Part shown: piece after piece, positions 17,862-27,842 of the stretch
Layout: each line of letters starts with the position of its first letter
How positions within the stretch are numbered: position 1 is the stretch's first letter
Made by a program: the position numbers and the translations under genes
Source: Gynuella sp.
GTDB lineage: Bacteria > Pseudomonadota > Gammaproteobacteria > Pseudomonadales > Natronospirillaceae
Direction of reading: 5' to 3'
Assembly: GCA_028282465.1 (NCBI GenBank)
Contig: JANQHX010000012.1
Span: 1-64,000 of the forward strand
DNA length: 64,000 nt
Notes under the pieces: generated by a model
Told to the model about the DNA's origin: nothing
The model's database searches: none
Seen by the model: only the letters and a program-made list of their open reading frames with translations

Positions 17862-19856
17862 ATGGAACCACTAGACCTTGTTGCTGGCGGACTCGGTGCG
17901 GCATTTGGAATAGCAATCACTATCCTATGGCGCGCACTGCTAAACCGAGGGCAATTAAAAGATCAGAATGACAACCAATTATTGCGCTTGGCTTTGCATG
18001 CCGCTGGGGCAGGTACTTTTTTTTACGACGCGGAAAAAGACGAAACTTTTTGGGATCCCAGAAGCTCAGAAATGTTTGGACTTAGCAGTGGCCCTATGCG
18101 AGTTCAAGCCGGCTCTTGGGAAAGCATGGTTCACCCCGACGATCTACCTAGAATTTTGGAAGAAATAGACAGAGCAGCAAAGGGCAGGCAGGAATTCGAT
18201 TATGAGTATCGAGTGCTAAAACCTAACGGCGGTACAGCACATATAAGAGGAGTGGGCTACATTGATCGGGACGCTCATGGAAGAGTTAGCCGAATACAAG
18301 GGTTGCACTTCAACCTGACTCCGCAAAAGAAACGTGAAGAGGCCCTGCAGAAAGCAACAGAGCAGGCCCACAGATCAGCCACTGCAAAAGCAGATTTCTT
18401 AGCCATGATGAGCCACGAAATTCGCACACCCATGAACGGCATTTTGGGCATGGCGGATCTATTAAATGACACAGGGCTAGATCAAAAACAGCACACCTAT
18501 GTCAGTACCCTTCGCAGCAGCGGTGAGCTTTTGCTAAATATTCTCAATGATATTCTCGATTTAAGTAAGCTAGAGGCAGGTAAACTTAAGCTAGAAACCA
18601 CAGAATTCAAACTTGTGGATGTACTGAAGCACAGCTTACAGCTACACACAAAAACCAGCTCAGAGAAGAATATATTTTTTACCGGCTGGATAGACGAACA
18701 AATTCCCGATGTGCTTTACGGTGACCCGGTTCGGCTATCTCAAATTACTAACAACCTATTGAGCAATGCGTTTAAGTTCACTGAAAAAGGCCATATTTTT
18801 ATTTGGTTCGAGTTGGCTAGCTATTCAAAATACGAACTAAAAATAGAACTTCATGTCTCTGATACCGGAATTGGGATAGACGAAAACTACATTCCAAAAC
18901 TGTTTCAGTCTTTTTCTCAAAAAGACAGTTCAACATCGAGAAAATATGGCGGTACCGGACTCGGCTTATCCATCGTGAAGAATATTGCAGATATTTGGGG
19001 AGCCGAGATAGAAGTAGAAAGCACCATCAATGAAGGCACTGAATTCACAATTACGCTGCCATTTGTGGAACACTACTATGCGTTGAAAGATCGACGGCCT
19101 GCAGACGGATCTTACCTTATTGCAACCAGATTCCCGGGCTTTAGAAAAGCCTTGAAACAAATGCTGCCATTAAAAAGCGAGCAAATTCGAGTAGTGAATT
19201 CAGAAGCAGACCTCTGGCGTGAATTAGAAAGTAAAAGCGATTGGTCGAACGTGATCCTGGAACAAAGATTTTCTGATCAAAACAGTAGCGACATTGCAAA
19301 AAAAATAAAAGACAGTCATTCGGATATTGAAATAACCATCACCTGTTTTGAAAAATATATTCAATACATTCCTGAAGGAGTGAGGTATTTACGAAAACCG
19401 TTTTTCCTCAATGAACTGGTTTTCGAAAACACAAGCGATAAACTGCCAGAAATACAACGCCCCACGACTAAGGCTGTTAAGAAAACATCGACTAAAACAT
19501 TTGATCACTCGGCATTAATAGTTGATGACAATGCCATAAATAGAATGGTTCTAATTAAGTTATTAAATAAACTGGGTTACGATTGCAAAGAAGCGGAGGA
19601 TGGCAACGCAGGACTGGCAGCCTGTGACAAGACCCACTATGACGTCATTTTCATGGATTTTGAGATGCCGGGTATGAATGGCACTGATGTCACTCGACAC
19701 CTTCGAAACCAAGGTTACAAGTACCCTATTATCGGCATCAGTGCTCACGCCTTTGAGCAATACAGAAACCAATCCCTACTTGCTGGCATGAACGACTACC
19801 TAACCAAACCAGTTAAGATTGATCAGCTAAAAGAAGTACTGACTCGCTTTAACTAA
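17862..19856 (+). CDS. Hybrid sensor histidine kinase (PAS-HisKA-HATPase-REC)
   Basis: A 664-residue kinase. Residues 5-25 form one membrane anchor; a PAS domain with PAC motif spans about 40-155 (MFGLSSGPM, HPDDLPRILEEI, EYRVLKPNG). HisKA carries SHEIRTPMNGILGMADLL with His185; the ATPase domain has NNLLSNAFKFTEKG, DTGIGI and GGTGLGLSI. After a degenerate receiver-like stretch (400-520) comes a true receiver domain with ALIVDDNAINRM and phosphoacceptor Asp in IFMDFEMPGMNG near residue 595. There is no separate response regulator next door, so output must go through another protein. Divergent from nrdR and followed by an EamA transporter on the other strand. Confidence 0.9.
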   Translation: MEPLDLVAGGLGAAFGIAITILWRALLNRGQLKDQNDNQLLRLALHAAGAGTFFYDAEKDETFWDPRSSEMFGLSSGPMRVQAGSWESMVHPDDLPRILEEIDRAAKGRQEFDYEYRVLKPNGGTAHIRGVGYIDRDAHGRVSRIQGLHFNLTPQKKREEALQKATEQAHRSATAKADFLAMMSHEIRTPMNGILGMADLLNDTGLDQKQHTYVSTLRSSGELLLNILNDILDLSKLEAGKLKLETTEFKLVDVLKHSLQLHTKTSSEKNIFFTGWIDEQIPDVLYGDPVRLSQITNNLLSNAFKFTEKGHIFIWFELASYSKYELKIELHVSDTGIGIDENYIPKLFQSFSQKDSSTSRKYGGTGLGLSIVKNIADIWGAEIEVESTINEGTEFTITLPFVEHYYALKDRRPADGSYLIATRFPGFRKALKQMLPLKSEQIRVVNSEADLWRELESKSDWSNVILEQRFSDQNSSDIAKKIKDSHSDIEITITCFEKYIQYIPEGVRYLRKPFFLNELVFENTSDKLPEIQRPTTKAVKKTSTKTFDHSALIVDDNAINRMVLIKLLNKLGYDCKEAEDGNAGLAACDKTHYDVIFMDFEMPGMNGTDVTRHLRNQGYKYPIIGISAHAFEQYRNQSLLAGMNDYLTKPVKIDQLKEVLTRFN

Positions 19857-19860
19857 ATTA

Positions 19861-20748
19861 TTAACTTCTTGTAGCTTGTTTTTCCTTACTTTCTAACTGA
19901 TGCACTCTTTCACGATGCAGTATGTACAGCCCCGTCATTGCCACAATGGCCGCACCTATCATCATATGGGGTGTTGGTAACTCCTGAAAGAAAACCCAAC
20001 CAATCAATAACGCCCAAATCATGGATGTGTATTCAAATGGGGCTAGCCGAGAAGCTGGAGCCATATGATAAGCCTGAGTCATAAGCAACTGCGCACTGGC
20101 CCCGGATATACCTAACCCCAACAGTAACCATGAATCTTGTAATCGGACTGGCTGCCAATCCGGTATGGCCATCACTCCACCCCCGACAATAACGGCGAGA
20201 GTAAAATAAAAAGACATGGTTAAAACTGAATCATGCTTAGAGAGCAATTTCACCAAAATCATGACAAAAGCGTATGAGATTGTTGCTAATAGACAAATCA
20301 TGGAAGCCAAACTGAACTCAGCACTACCGGGCTTTAGAATAAACATCACGCCACCTAAGCCAACTAATAAAGCTAGCCAACGATGCCAACCGACAGTCTC
20401 TTTGAGTATGACAATGCTTAAAAAAGTAACAAATAAGGGAGCTGCAAAAAAAATCGCATAGGCATCCGCTAAAGGCATATGAGCAAAGGCGTACACAAAT
20501 GAGGCGAGCATGGTCACCGCGAGTACTGCTCGAATTAAATGCAGCTTTATTTGAGAGGTTTTTAACGTACTCCAATTTCCCTTGTACGCAATGAGTATAA
20601 GCACAAAAGGCATGGCCACTAACCCTCTGAAAAAAGTCACCTGAAAATTACCATAGTATCCAGTCAGCTCTTTCATCAGTGCATCCATTACCGCAAAAAA
20701 ACCAATAGCTAACATTTTGATTAGGATGCCTCTGGATATATCGTTCAA
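19861..20748 (-). CDS. EamA/DMT-superfamily transporter
   Basis: A 295-residue integral membrane protein with ten hydrophobic helices arranged as two EamA repeats. The first repeat includes FFRGLVAMPFVLILIA and ADAYAIFFAAPLFVTFLSIVILKE; the second has APFEYTSMIWALLIGWVFFQELP near the end. The family exports metabolites or drugs, with poor predictability of substrate. It is a single gene whose 3' end almost abuts the hybrid kinase gene. Confidence 0.88.
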   Translation of the reverse strand: MNDISRGILIKMLAIGFFAVMDALMKELTGYYGNFQVTFFRGLVAMPFVLILIAYKGNWSTLKTSQIKLHLIRAVLAVTMLASFVYAFAHMPLADAYAIFFAAPLFVTFLSIVILKETVGWHRWLALLVGLGGVMFILKPGSAEFSLASMICLLATISYAFVMILVKLLSKHDSVLTMSFYFTLAVIVGGGVMAIPDWQPVRLQDSWLLLGLGISGASAQLLMTQAYHMAPASRLAPFEYTSMIWALLIGWVFFQELPTPHMMIGAAIVAMTGLYILHRERVHQLESKEKQATRS

Positions 20749-20819
20749 AAACTAACTCCGATGATTTAAATAATTGTATTTTTAGTAAGGAAATAATTTT
20801 GATCATCATATAAACAAAA

Positions 20820-20846
20820 AAAGCGCCTTCAATGTGAAGACGCTTT
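20820..20846 (-). terminator. Rho-independent terminator of the cytochrome c gene
   Basis: Arms AAAGCGCCTTC (20820-20830) and GAAGACGCTTT (20836-20846) pair with one mismatch around a 5-base loop. Read on the minus strand the stem is followed by a run of T, correctly oriented for the cytochrome gene that ends at 20882. Confidence 0.8.
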
Positions 20847-20881
20847 CGTGAGTTATTGACCGCTTAAATAAAAGCTTGTCA

Positions 20882-21196
20882 CTAGGGCTCAAGACTTGAG
20901 TAAAAAGCAGCCAAGTCAGCAATATCTTTATCGGATAAATTGGCTACCATGCCATACATAATGGCAGCATTAGCTCCGGTGCGCTCCTTGTTTTTGTATG
21001 CTTTAAGGGATAGTTCAAGGTAAGCAGCTTGCTGACCAGCTAGATGCGGATAATTGGGAATGGGTGATTTACCATTAGCACCATGGCAAGCTGCACAAAC
21101 TGTTGATTTGGCTTTCCCTGCAGCTGCGTCTCCTGAAGCTAGCGCCGAAACAGGAAGTGCTAAAGCCACTGTTAACGTGATGAGTATTTTTCTCAT
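20882..21196 (-). CDS. Small periplasmic class I cytochrome c
   Basis: A 104-residue protein with a cleavable signal peptide (residues 1-20, ending ALASGDAAAG) and one haem site CAACHG followed by a distal Met region (AAIMYGMVANLSD). Size and the SDKDIADLAAFYSSL tail match c4/c5-type monohaem cytochromes that carry electrons to terminal oxidases. A strong terminator follows it. It is divergent from nirB with about 470 bases between the starts. Confidence 0.9.
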   Translation of the reverse strand: MRKILITLTVALALPVSALASGDAAAGKAKSTVCAACHGANGKSPIPNYPHLAGQQAAYLELSLKAYKNKERTGANAAIMYGMVANLSDKDIADLAAFYSSLEP

Positions 21197-21664
21197 TTAC
21201 TGTCCTCATTTTTAGATAGTTATTTTCCTAATCTTTTTACGCGCGAAACAACGGTTTGGCAACAAACAGAATTACAATTGATAACGATGTTGAAATAATT
21301 CATAAAAAAATGCTGTGTTTTATATCAACCCTTCAACGATCGCAGATGGAAACCCTAGGGCCTGACAATTGTTTCTCACAGATTTCTGCAACCCCATGTA
21401 AATGAAATGGCGCACCAAAAATAAACCTTGCCGCACTCAAAACAAACATTGCTTAAAGATTAAGTAAATCGGAACTTTGTCTCTGAGCGCTCTCATCATC
21501 TACTTTCTAGCAAAAAATCCGAATTAGGTAACTCTTGTGAGATTCAAAGGAATATTCGAAATACCCCTTTAGATATATATTCAACCTATATGGCCCGACA
21601 GGGCATAGCGCTTGCTCTAGAGGGCCTAACTCAAGAGAAAAAGATACCCCTTGGAGCGCACAAC
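21197..21664. other. Divergent promoter region between cytochrome c and nirB
   Basis: About 470 bases lie between the two start codons. I looked for a nitrogen-type sigma-54 promoter and an antiterminator leader for nirBD and saw neither. A partial FNR-like half-site (TTGAT then ATGTT) lies near 21274 but matches only one half well. The first 75 bases of the open frame (21590-21664) are treated as leader because the family start is at GTG 21665. Confidence 0.4.
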
Positions 21665-24196
21665 GTGAGCAAAGAAAAGATTCTAGTTATTGGTAACGGC
21701 ATGGTTGGTCATAAGTTTTTAGACGTTATGGCTGGCAAAGAAGATTACCAATTAACCGTTATTGGCGAAGAACCTCGCCCGGCATACGACCGCGTCTATC
21801 TGTCTTCTTATTTCAGTGGTCAAACAGCCGAAGATTTGTCATTAGTACCCACTGATTTTTATAAGAATAACAATATTGAATCTGTACTCAGCGACAAGGT
21901 AGTTGCCATCGACAAGGCAGTAAAAAATGTCACCACTGAATCTGGAAAGACCTTTGACTACGACAAGTTGGTATTAGCGACTGGCTCATTTCCATTTGTT
22001 CCACCAGTGCCTGGCCGCGAAAAAGAACACTGCCATGTGTATCGTACCATTGAAGATCTAGACGACATTAAAGCTTCTGCTGCCGGCGCCAAAGTAGGTG
22101 TGGTTGTGGGTGGTGGCCTATTAGGTCTGGAAGCCGCAAAAGCCCTTAAAGACTTGGGACTGGAAGCGCACGTCGTTGAATTTGCGCCACGCTTGATGGC
22201 CGTGCAAGTAGATGAGCAAGGTGGTCAGCTACTACGCAACAAAATTGAAGAGCTGGGTGTTGGCGTTCATACCGAGAAAAACACTCAGAATATCGCCGAT
22301 GGTGACGAATGCCGATACAAGATGGAATTCGCTGATGGCACCTCTCTAGAAACCGATATGATCGTGTTTTCAGCCGGTATTCGCCCTCAAGATGCATTGG
22401 CTCGCGAGTTTGATATCGAAATTGGCGAACGTGGCGGCATCGTAATCAACGACAACTGCATCACTTCAGACGAAAACATTCTGGCCATTGGCGAGTGTGC
22501 GCTTTGGGGCGGACGCATTTTCGGTTTGGTAGCACCCGGCTATGACATGGCAAACGTAGCTGCCGCCACCATTACCGGTGAAGACAAAGAATTCAAAGGT
22601 GCTGACATGAGCACCAAACTTAAATTATTAGGTGTGGATGTCGCCTCAATTGGCGATGCGCACGAGCGTACACCAGGCTGTAAGCGTTACACCTGGTTTG
22701 ATGGCGCAAACGATGTTTATAAAAAGATTGTTGTGTCTGAAGATGGTAAGTATCTGTTAGGTGCCGTCATGATTGGCGACACCGAAGACTACGGCCAACT
22801 GTTGCAGTTAATGCTCAACAACATGGAACTTCCAGAAAACCCAGAAGTGCTGATTCTGCCTGCTACAGATGGCGCAGCACCTGCTGGTTTAGGTGTGTCC
22901 GCACTGCCGGAAACAGCTGTGATCTGCTCCTGTAACAATGTCACCAAGGGCGATATTGTGGACGCCGTACAAGCAGGAGCCACAGATATCGGTGCCATTA
23001 AATCTGAGACTAAAGCTGCTACCTCATGTGGTGGTTGTACTGCACTTGCAACCCAGGTATTGAACGCTGAACTTGAAAACCTGGGTGTAGAAGTTAAGAA
23101 AGACATTTGCGAGCACTTTGCATATAGCCGCCAAGAGCTTTATCACCTGATCCGCACTGGCAATATAAGAACCTTTGAAGAATTGATTGAAAAACATGGT
23201 AAAGGCCATGGATGCGATATTTGTAAACCAACCGCCGGGTCTATTTTCGCATCCTGTTGGAACGATCACTTACTGGATCAAGACAAAGCGCCTTTGCAAG
23301 ACACCAATGACTACTTCCTGGGCAATATGCAAAAGGATGGCACCTACTCTGTCGTGCCTCGCATGCCAGGTGGTGAAGTAACGCCTGAAGGCCTAATTGC
23401 AGTAGGCCAAGTTGCAAAAGAGTACGACCTCTACACAAAAGTAACAGGTGGTCAGCGTATAGATTTATTCGGTGCGCAACTTCATCAGCTCCCCGCTATC
23501 TGGGAAAAACTCATCGCCGCAGGTTTCGAGTCTGGCCATGCGTATGGTAAATCCGTGCGTACCGTTAAAAGCTGTGTTGGTTCAACATGGTGTCGTTACG
23601 GTGTGAACGATTCAGTGGGCATGGCTATACGCTTAGAAGAACGCTACAAAGGTATTCGCACACCGCACAAAGTTAAGTTTGCTGTGTCAGGATGTACCCG
23701 CGAATGTGCCGAGGCCCAGTGTAAGGATATTGGGGTCATAGCAACAGAGGGTGGTTGGAATCTTTATACCTGCGGTAACGGTGGCATGAAGCCGCGTCAC
23801 GCCGATTTATTTGCCACAGATCTGGATGACGAAACACTCATCAAATACATCGACCGCTTCATGATGTTTTACATCAAAACCGGTGACCGTTTACAGCGCA
23901 CAGCCACCTGGATGGAAAACATGGAGGGCGGCTTAGAGTATTTGCAAGACGTCATCATCAATGACTCTTTAGGCTTAGCCGATGAACTTGAGCAACAGAT
24001 GGAATACTTAGTCGACACCTTCAAGTGTGAGTGGAAAGAAGCGATTTCAGATCCTGAAAAACTCAAGCGCTTCCGTCATTTCGTGAATTCAGATGAAAGC
24101 GATAATAACGTTGTGTTTGTAAAAGAGCGTGGCCAGATTCGCCCAGCTACTGAAGAAGAAAAAGCCGAATCCATTATCCAAACCGTTGCTGTATAA
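21665..24196 (+). CDS. nirB: NADH-dependent nitrite reductase large subunit
   Basis: An 843-residue enzyme reducing nitrite to ammonium. From the N-terminus: a FAD/NADH disulfide-oxidoreductase module (ILVIGNGMVGHKF, GVVVGGGLLGLEAAKAL), a BFD-like [2Fe-2S] domain with ICSCNNV and SCGGC, then the sirohaem/[4Fe-4S] reductase half with CVGSTWCRYG and the cluster ligands CTRECAEAQCKDIG and YTCGNGG. The frame is open from 21590, but the GTG at 21665 has a GGAG site and gives the usual MSKEKILVIGNG start. nirD follows after 11 bases. No nitrate reductase or transporter gene is in the window. Confidence 0.97.
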   Translation: MSKEKILVIGNGMVGHKFLDVMAGKEDYQLTVIGEEPRPAYDRVYLSSYFSGQTAEDLSLVPTDFYKNNNIESVLSDKVVAIDKAVKNVTTESGKTFDYDKLVLATGSFPFVPPVPGREKEHCHVYRTIEDLDDIKASAAGAKVGVVVGGGLLGLEAAKALKDLGLEAHVVEFAPRLMAVQVDEQGGQLLRNKIEELGVGVHTEKNTQNIADGDECRYKMEFADGTSLETDMIVFSAGIRPQDALAREFDIEIGERGGIVINDNCITSDENILAIGECALWGGRIFGLVAPGYDMANVAAATITGEDKEFKGADMSTKLKLLGVDVASIGDAHERTPGCKRYTWFDGANDVYKKIVVSEDGKYLLGAVMIGDTEDYGQLLQLMLNNMELPENPEVLILPATDGAAPAGLGVSALPETAVICSCNNVTKGDIVDAVQAGATDIGAIKSETKAATSCGGCTALATQVLNAELENLGVEVKKDICEHFAYSRQELYHLIRTGNIRTFEELIEKHGKGHGCDICKPTAGSIFASCWNDHLLDQDKAPLQDTNDYFLGNMQKDGTYSVVPRMPGGEVTPEGLIAVGQVAKEYDLYTKVTGGQRIDLFGAQLHQLPAIWEKLIAAGFESGHAYGKSVRTVKSCVGSTWCRYGVNDSVGMAIRLEERYKGIRTPHKVKFAVSGCTRECAEAQCKDIGVIATEGGWNLYTCGNGGMKPRHADLFATDLDDETLIKYIDRFMMFYIKTGDRLQRTATWMENMEGGLEYLQDVIINDSLGLADELEQQMEYLVDTFKCEWKEAISDPEKLKRFRHFVNSDESDNNVVFVKERGQIRPATEEEKAESIIQTVAV

Positions 24197-24207
24197 GGAG
24201 TTAAAAA

Positions 24208-24534
24208 ATGAGTAATTGGAAAACAATTTGTGCGGCAACAGAATTGGTAGAAGGTTTGGGGGTTTGTGCCCTAGTGGGCGAAGAACAAGTTGCTATTTTT
24301 AAACTGCCAGGCAGCGAGGGATATGCAGCGATTCAAAACTACTGCCCTTTTGCAAAAGCCAATGTGTTATCCCGTGGAATCGTAGGAGACCTTAAAGGCA
24401 GCACAGTGGTCGCATCACCCATTTACAAACAGCATTTTGATTTAAAAACAGGTCGTTGTTTGGAAGACATAATGACCAAACTAAAGGTTTTTGAAGTGAG
24501 AGAGAAAGACGGCCAACTTGAAGTTGCTGCCTGA
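24208..24534 (+). CDS. nirD: Nitrite reductase small subunit
   Basis: A 108-residue Rieske-fold subunit that pairs with NirB. The fold is visible (ALVGEEQVAIFKL, VLSRGIVGDLKG, SPIYKQHFDLKTGRCLED), but, as is usual in NirD, the Cys-His cluster ligands of true Rieske proteins are missing. It has a GGAG ribosome site and ends 6 bases before a strong terminator, so nirBD is a two-gene operon. Confidence 0.95.
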   Translation: MSNWKTICAATELVEGLGVCALVGEEQVAIFKLPGSEGYAAIQNYCPFAKANVLSRGIVGDLKGSTVVASPIYKQHFDLKTGRCLEDIMTKLKVFEVREKDGQLEVAA

Positions 24535-24540
24535 TTTGAC

Positions 24541-24565
24541 GGGGGACGAAAGTCCCCCTTTTTTT
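24541..24565 (+). terminator. Rho-independent terminator of nirBD
   Basis: A perfect 7-base stem, GGGGGAC/GTCCCCC, closes a GAAA tetraloop and is followed by seven T. Confidence 0.95.
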
Positions 24566-24583
24566 CTCATACACTTTAACTCT

Positions 24584-24802
24584 TTACCGTTTAGGCCTTC
24601 TACCACCACTTTTTAGACAAGCTTCCATACTTTCATAAGGAATAAAGTTTTTCGTTCGACTGTAGTATGTAGAGCCAGCTGAATGACAAATTCCGCTTTT
24701 GCTTTTTTTCACTGGTGGTTCATTTGCAATTGTTGCTATAGAAAACCCAGCGCAAATGGCAAACAGAAGCAATTGTCTTGCAAATACACTACATGACCCC
24801 AT
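24584..24802 (-). CDS. Small secreted protein with a C-terminal GICHSAGSTYY motif
   Basis: From the ATG at 24802 (AGAGA ribosome site) the product is 72 residues: a signal peptide (residues 1-27, ending SIATIA), then a basic linker and the motif KSGICHSAGSTYYSRTKNF followed by YESMEACLKSGGRRPKR. I recall this Cys/Tyr/Thr-Lys-Asn/Cys pattern as a short conserved tail in various exported bacterial proteins, some of them nucleases, but here it stands almost alone. Two cysteines could form one disulfide. Function unknown. Confidence 0.7.
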   Translation of the reverse strand: MGSCSVFARQLLLFAICAGFSIATIANEPPVKKSKSGICHSAGSTYYSRTKNFIPYESMEACLKSGGRRPKR

Positions 24803-24829
24803 CACCAATCTCTTTTTTTAAAAACTAAT

Positions 24830-25339
24830 TCACTGAGTAATTCGCAACTGCTGTTGCTGCTGAACATTACCTAACTGCTGTTGAATTTGTTGACCTTGTA
24901 AAATCAAGTATTGCTGCTGTTGCTGCTGTTGTTGGGGAGGGAGGCTTCTTTGAACCTGATTCAATTCGGCAACTCGTGCATTTTGTAGGTTGTTTAGGGT
25001 GACTAATGCTTCTTCGCGCGATTTCCTATCTTCTTCAAGCTTATTAAATACGGCTAGTTTTTCTGCTTCAGCGAGATTAGCTTTTTCAGTTAATTCATTA
25101 ATTGTTATTTGCATTTCTTCAATATCAGAATTTAACTTGGAAATTGTGGTGAGAGATTCGTTATAGGCTTGTTCGGAGGTGCCACTAAAAAGGGCTGAAT
25201 ATGAGTCTATGTCTGATGGGTCGAGTGTGTATCCCAAAAAAGAAATACAGCCACAAATAATTAATACAGAAAAGGTACCTTGCCAAGTCGTTGGGTATCC
25301 TATCTTTTGGCCTAAAATTTCAATTGAATTGTCTGACAT
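24830..25339 (-). CDS. Membrane-anchored coiled-coil protein with glutamine tracts
   Basis: A 169-residue protein: a cytoplasmic tail, one membrane helix (about residues 23-41), a coiled coil (about 60-128, heptad-like Leu/Ile/Ala spacing), and a Gln-rich C-terminus with tracts of eight and five Gln encoded by mixed CAG/CAA codons. No enzyme motif is present. Glutamine tracts of this kind are unusual in bacteria and may vary in length between strains. It is 22 bases downstream-facing from the small secreted gene on the same strand, with separate ribosome sites. Confidence 0.7.
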   Translation of the reverse strand: MSDNSIEILGQKIGYPTTWQGTFSVLIICGCISFLGYTLDPSDIDSYSALFSGTSEQAYNESLTTISKLNSDIEEMQITINELTEKANLAEAEKLAVFNKLEEDRKSREEALVTLNNLQNARVAELNQVQRSLPPQQQQQQQQYLILQGQQIQQQLGNVQQQQQLRITQ

Positions 25340-25552
25340 CTTTTTCTCCTTGGCATAGTGCCTTTTAAGCTGACAGTTTTCATGGGAATAATATTGTAAT
25401 TAATCTATTGCTCTCTCCTTGTTTGATCTGAAAATTTATTTTGTAGAGAGCACTAAATAAAAATCAACAATAAATTCAAGCAATTTAATTGATTCAAAAA
25501 TAATTAATTTGCCAAGAAATAATTAACCTTATTTAGAGATTGAGGTCAACAT

Positions 25553-25593
25553 AAAAAGCCGCGTGAGGAGTAACGAATTGCCAAACACGGGGC
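25553..25593 (-). terminator. Probable terminator of the chemoreceptor gene
   Basis: On the minus strand GCCCCGTG and CACGCGGC can pair with one mismatch around a 25-base loop, followed by TTTTT. It begins at the stop codon of the chemoreceptor gene. Confidence 0.5.
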
Positions 25594-27629
25594 TAATGGA
25601 AATAGGAAATTTGAGAAATTAGTTCGTTGGATTTTTCTTGTAACAAAGATGCACTGCTTGCAGTCTGAGAACTTCGCTCACGATGTTGCTCATTGACCTG
25701 CCCAACCTGTGTGGCATTTTCAGCCACCTCCCGAGTAACCTGGGCCTGCTGTTCTGCAGTGGCAGCAATTTCTTCAGACTGAGCGGCAATGTCTCGAATT
25801 TGATGAGTAATAGACTCTAACGACTGATCGGCTTTTTGAGCTTGTTCCATGACATCACCACCCTCATTTTTGCAGGCGTGCATTATTTTTACCGCACCTG
25901 AACTGGATTGCTGCATTTTGGAAATAATGTCGACCACATCTTGTACTGAGGTTTGGGTTCGGTGAGCAAGAGTCCTCACTTCGTCAGCCACAACCGCAAA
26001 TCCTCGGCCTTGCTCTCCGGCCCTTGCAGCTTCAATAGCAGCATTTAATGCCAGCAAATTCGTTTGCTCGGCGATTTCATCTATTATTTTGGTGATGGAT
26101 TGTATGTTTTCACTTTCTTTGGCAACCATTTCAATCGCTTCACCAGATTTCCCCAGCTGTTCATTGAGATGCTCAATTTTCTGACTAACATTTTGAACCA
26201 ATTGCCTGCCATTCAAGGTATCTTTGTCGGCTTTACGAACACCTTCCGCAATGCTTTCAACTTGACTGGCCACAGAAACAGCGGAAGTTGCCAACTCTTC
26301 TACTGCAGTCACTACCTGATCTATCTGTAACTGTTGCTGTTCCGATTGTTTCATGCTGTGATTAGCATCTTTAGATACACCTTGAGCTTGTTGCTGCACG
26401 GTCGTGCTGGCTTGTTTGATTTGTTCGATCAGTGATTTCAGCTGGTTTGCCATCCCAGCCATATTATTATGCAGGTTTCGAATTTCGTTTTTTGTTTCTC
26501 CATCAAAAGCCTGCATGTTTTGGTTTATTTCTCCTTGCCCCATCCGCTCCATTTTTGTGGACAAATGGCTTAAAGGTGAAGTGGTGCGATACAGCATCCA
26601 GAGTATTAGCAACATAGTTAAACCCCCAGTGACTGTTGCAACCGTTATCACTATCCATAAAAACTCACGGCTCGCTCCTGTTACTTCACTAATAAAAGTG
26701 CCTCCTGCTAATTTCCAGTTCCATCCATTTACAGTGGTGTACACAATATATTTAGTACCGGGCTTTCCTTTCTTGTTCAACCAGGAATAGGTGAGCATCC
26801 CACTTTCATTTTCAAATAGTTTTTGAAAAATCTTATTTCCATGGGCATCTTCCACTTCAATAACAGACTTACCCTTTTCTATTGTTGGGTGATAAAGCAT
26901 GCCACCTAAGTTGCTTTGACTGTTATCCATAGCGAAGGTATATCCGGTTTTGCCCCAACCAATGTTGGCAAAATTTTCAAAAATTGATTTGGCTGATTTA
27001 TCAACCGGCAACCCAATAAAACTTATCGCCTTCACTTCATTACTTTCTGATATCGGGTGATAGTAGCCCAAATACTTTCTGCCAAATAATTCGACGGCAG
27101 AATGAAATGGTTCACCAGATTTTAGTTTTTGATAACCAGGGTGAGACTTCCCTAGCACTGTGCCGATCGCTCTTGAACCATCCTCTTTGGTTATTGAAGT
27201 CGTAATGCGGACAAAGTCGTCGTTAGCATCCTTTGAGAAAAGTGTTGAATAAGCGCCCGTGTCTTCTGTGAAATGGTCTACTTCATTATTCACGCCCAGT
27301 AGCGTGCGACCACGATAGGTAATGGTATTCACCTCATGACCATAAAATTCACTTAGATAATCTCGAATTTCCAAACCACTGAGGTATTTATTTCTAAATA
27401 AGGATTCTAGAGTTTTTGCACTAGCTAAGTGAGCTTGGTATTCAACAGCTAGCGTATTCGCAATGGATTGAATTCTAGTTTCATGTTCATCCATAGTATT
27501 TTGTAACAGTACTCGATAGGCGCCTTGATAGATTAGCAACGCAATTAAACTGAAGGCTGAGGTCATGCTGACTGCAATAACGAGATTCAACTGAAACGCG
27601 ACACTCATGTCTCTAAAACGTTTAATCAT
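25593..27629 (-). CDS. Methyl-accepting chemotaxis protein with a Cache-type sensor
   Basis: A 678-residue chemoreceptor. An N-terminal membrane helix (about 13-33) is followed by a roughly 290-residue periplasmic ligand domain of the double-Cache type ([37 protein letters not shown]). A second helix near 325-350, HAMP, and a long signalling coiled coil follow, with the hairpin tip [35 protein letters not shown]. No CheR pentapeptide is visible at the C-terminus. The ligand is unknown. It sits between small unknown genes and the cbr locus, with no link to other chemotaxis genes here. Confidence 0.93.
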   Translation of the reverse strand: MIKRFRDMSVAFQLNLVIAVSMTSAFSLIALLIYQGAYRVLLQNTMDEHETRIQSIANTLAVEYQAHLASAKTLESLFRNKYLSGLEIRDYLSEFYGHEVNTITYRGRTLLGVNNEVDHFTEDTGAYSTLFSKDANDDFVRITTSITKEDGSRAIGTVLGKSHPGYQKLKSGEPFHSAVELFGRKYLGYYHPISESNEVKAISFIGLPVDKSAKSIFENFANIGWGKTGYTFAMDNSQSNLGGMLYHPTIEKGKSVIEVEDAHGNKIFQKLFENESGMLTYSWLNKKGKPGTKYIVYTTVNGWNWKLAGGTFISEVTGASREFLWIVITVATVTGGLTMLLILWMLYRTTSPLSHLSTKMERMGQGEINQNMQAFDGETKNEIRNLHNNMAGMANQLKSLIEQIKQASTTVQQQAQGVSKDANHSMKQSEQQQLQIDQVVTAVEELATSAVSVASQVESIAEGVRKADKDTLNGRQLVQNVSQKIEHLNEQLGKSGEAIEMVAKESENIQSITKIIDEIAEQTNLLALNAAIEAARAGEQGRGFAVVADEVRTLAHRTQTSVQDVVDIISKMQQSSSGAVKIMHACKNEGGDVMEQAQKADQSLESITHQIRDIAAQSEEIAATAEQQAQVTREVAENATQVGQVNEQHRERSSQTASSASLLQEKSNELISQISYFH

Positions 27630-27842
27630 GGGGCACCAAATATGTGAGAATTTTAGGAAGGCTGTGTATTCAGTGTAGGCATAGATATTTCATTTTAGCC
27701 AGCCAGCTTATTCGGATTGTTCGCATATAGAGATTGAGACCACAAATTTCAGATCGAGGACCAAGTTTGATTGTTGCAAAGTTGTTTCAGGCTTTTGCAA
27801 AGAACAACAAGTATTTACAATTGAGCGCTGTTTCACTCAGGC

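Noticed and set aside
21197..21664. Sigma-54 promoter or FNR box upstream of nirB
   Set aside because: Candidate GG and GC pairs are not 10 bases apart, and the FNR-like site near 21274 matches in only one half.
24840..24945. CRISPR-like or tandem repeat array
   Set aside because: The CAG/CAA triplets are in frame inside a coding gene and encode Gln tracts; there are no spacers.
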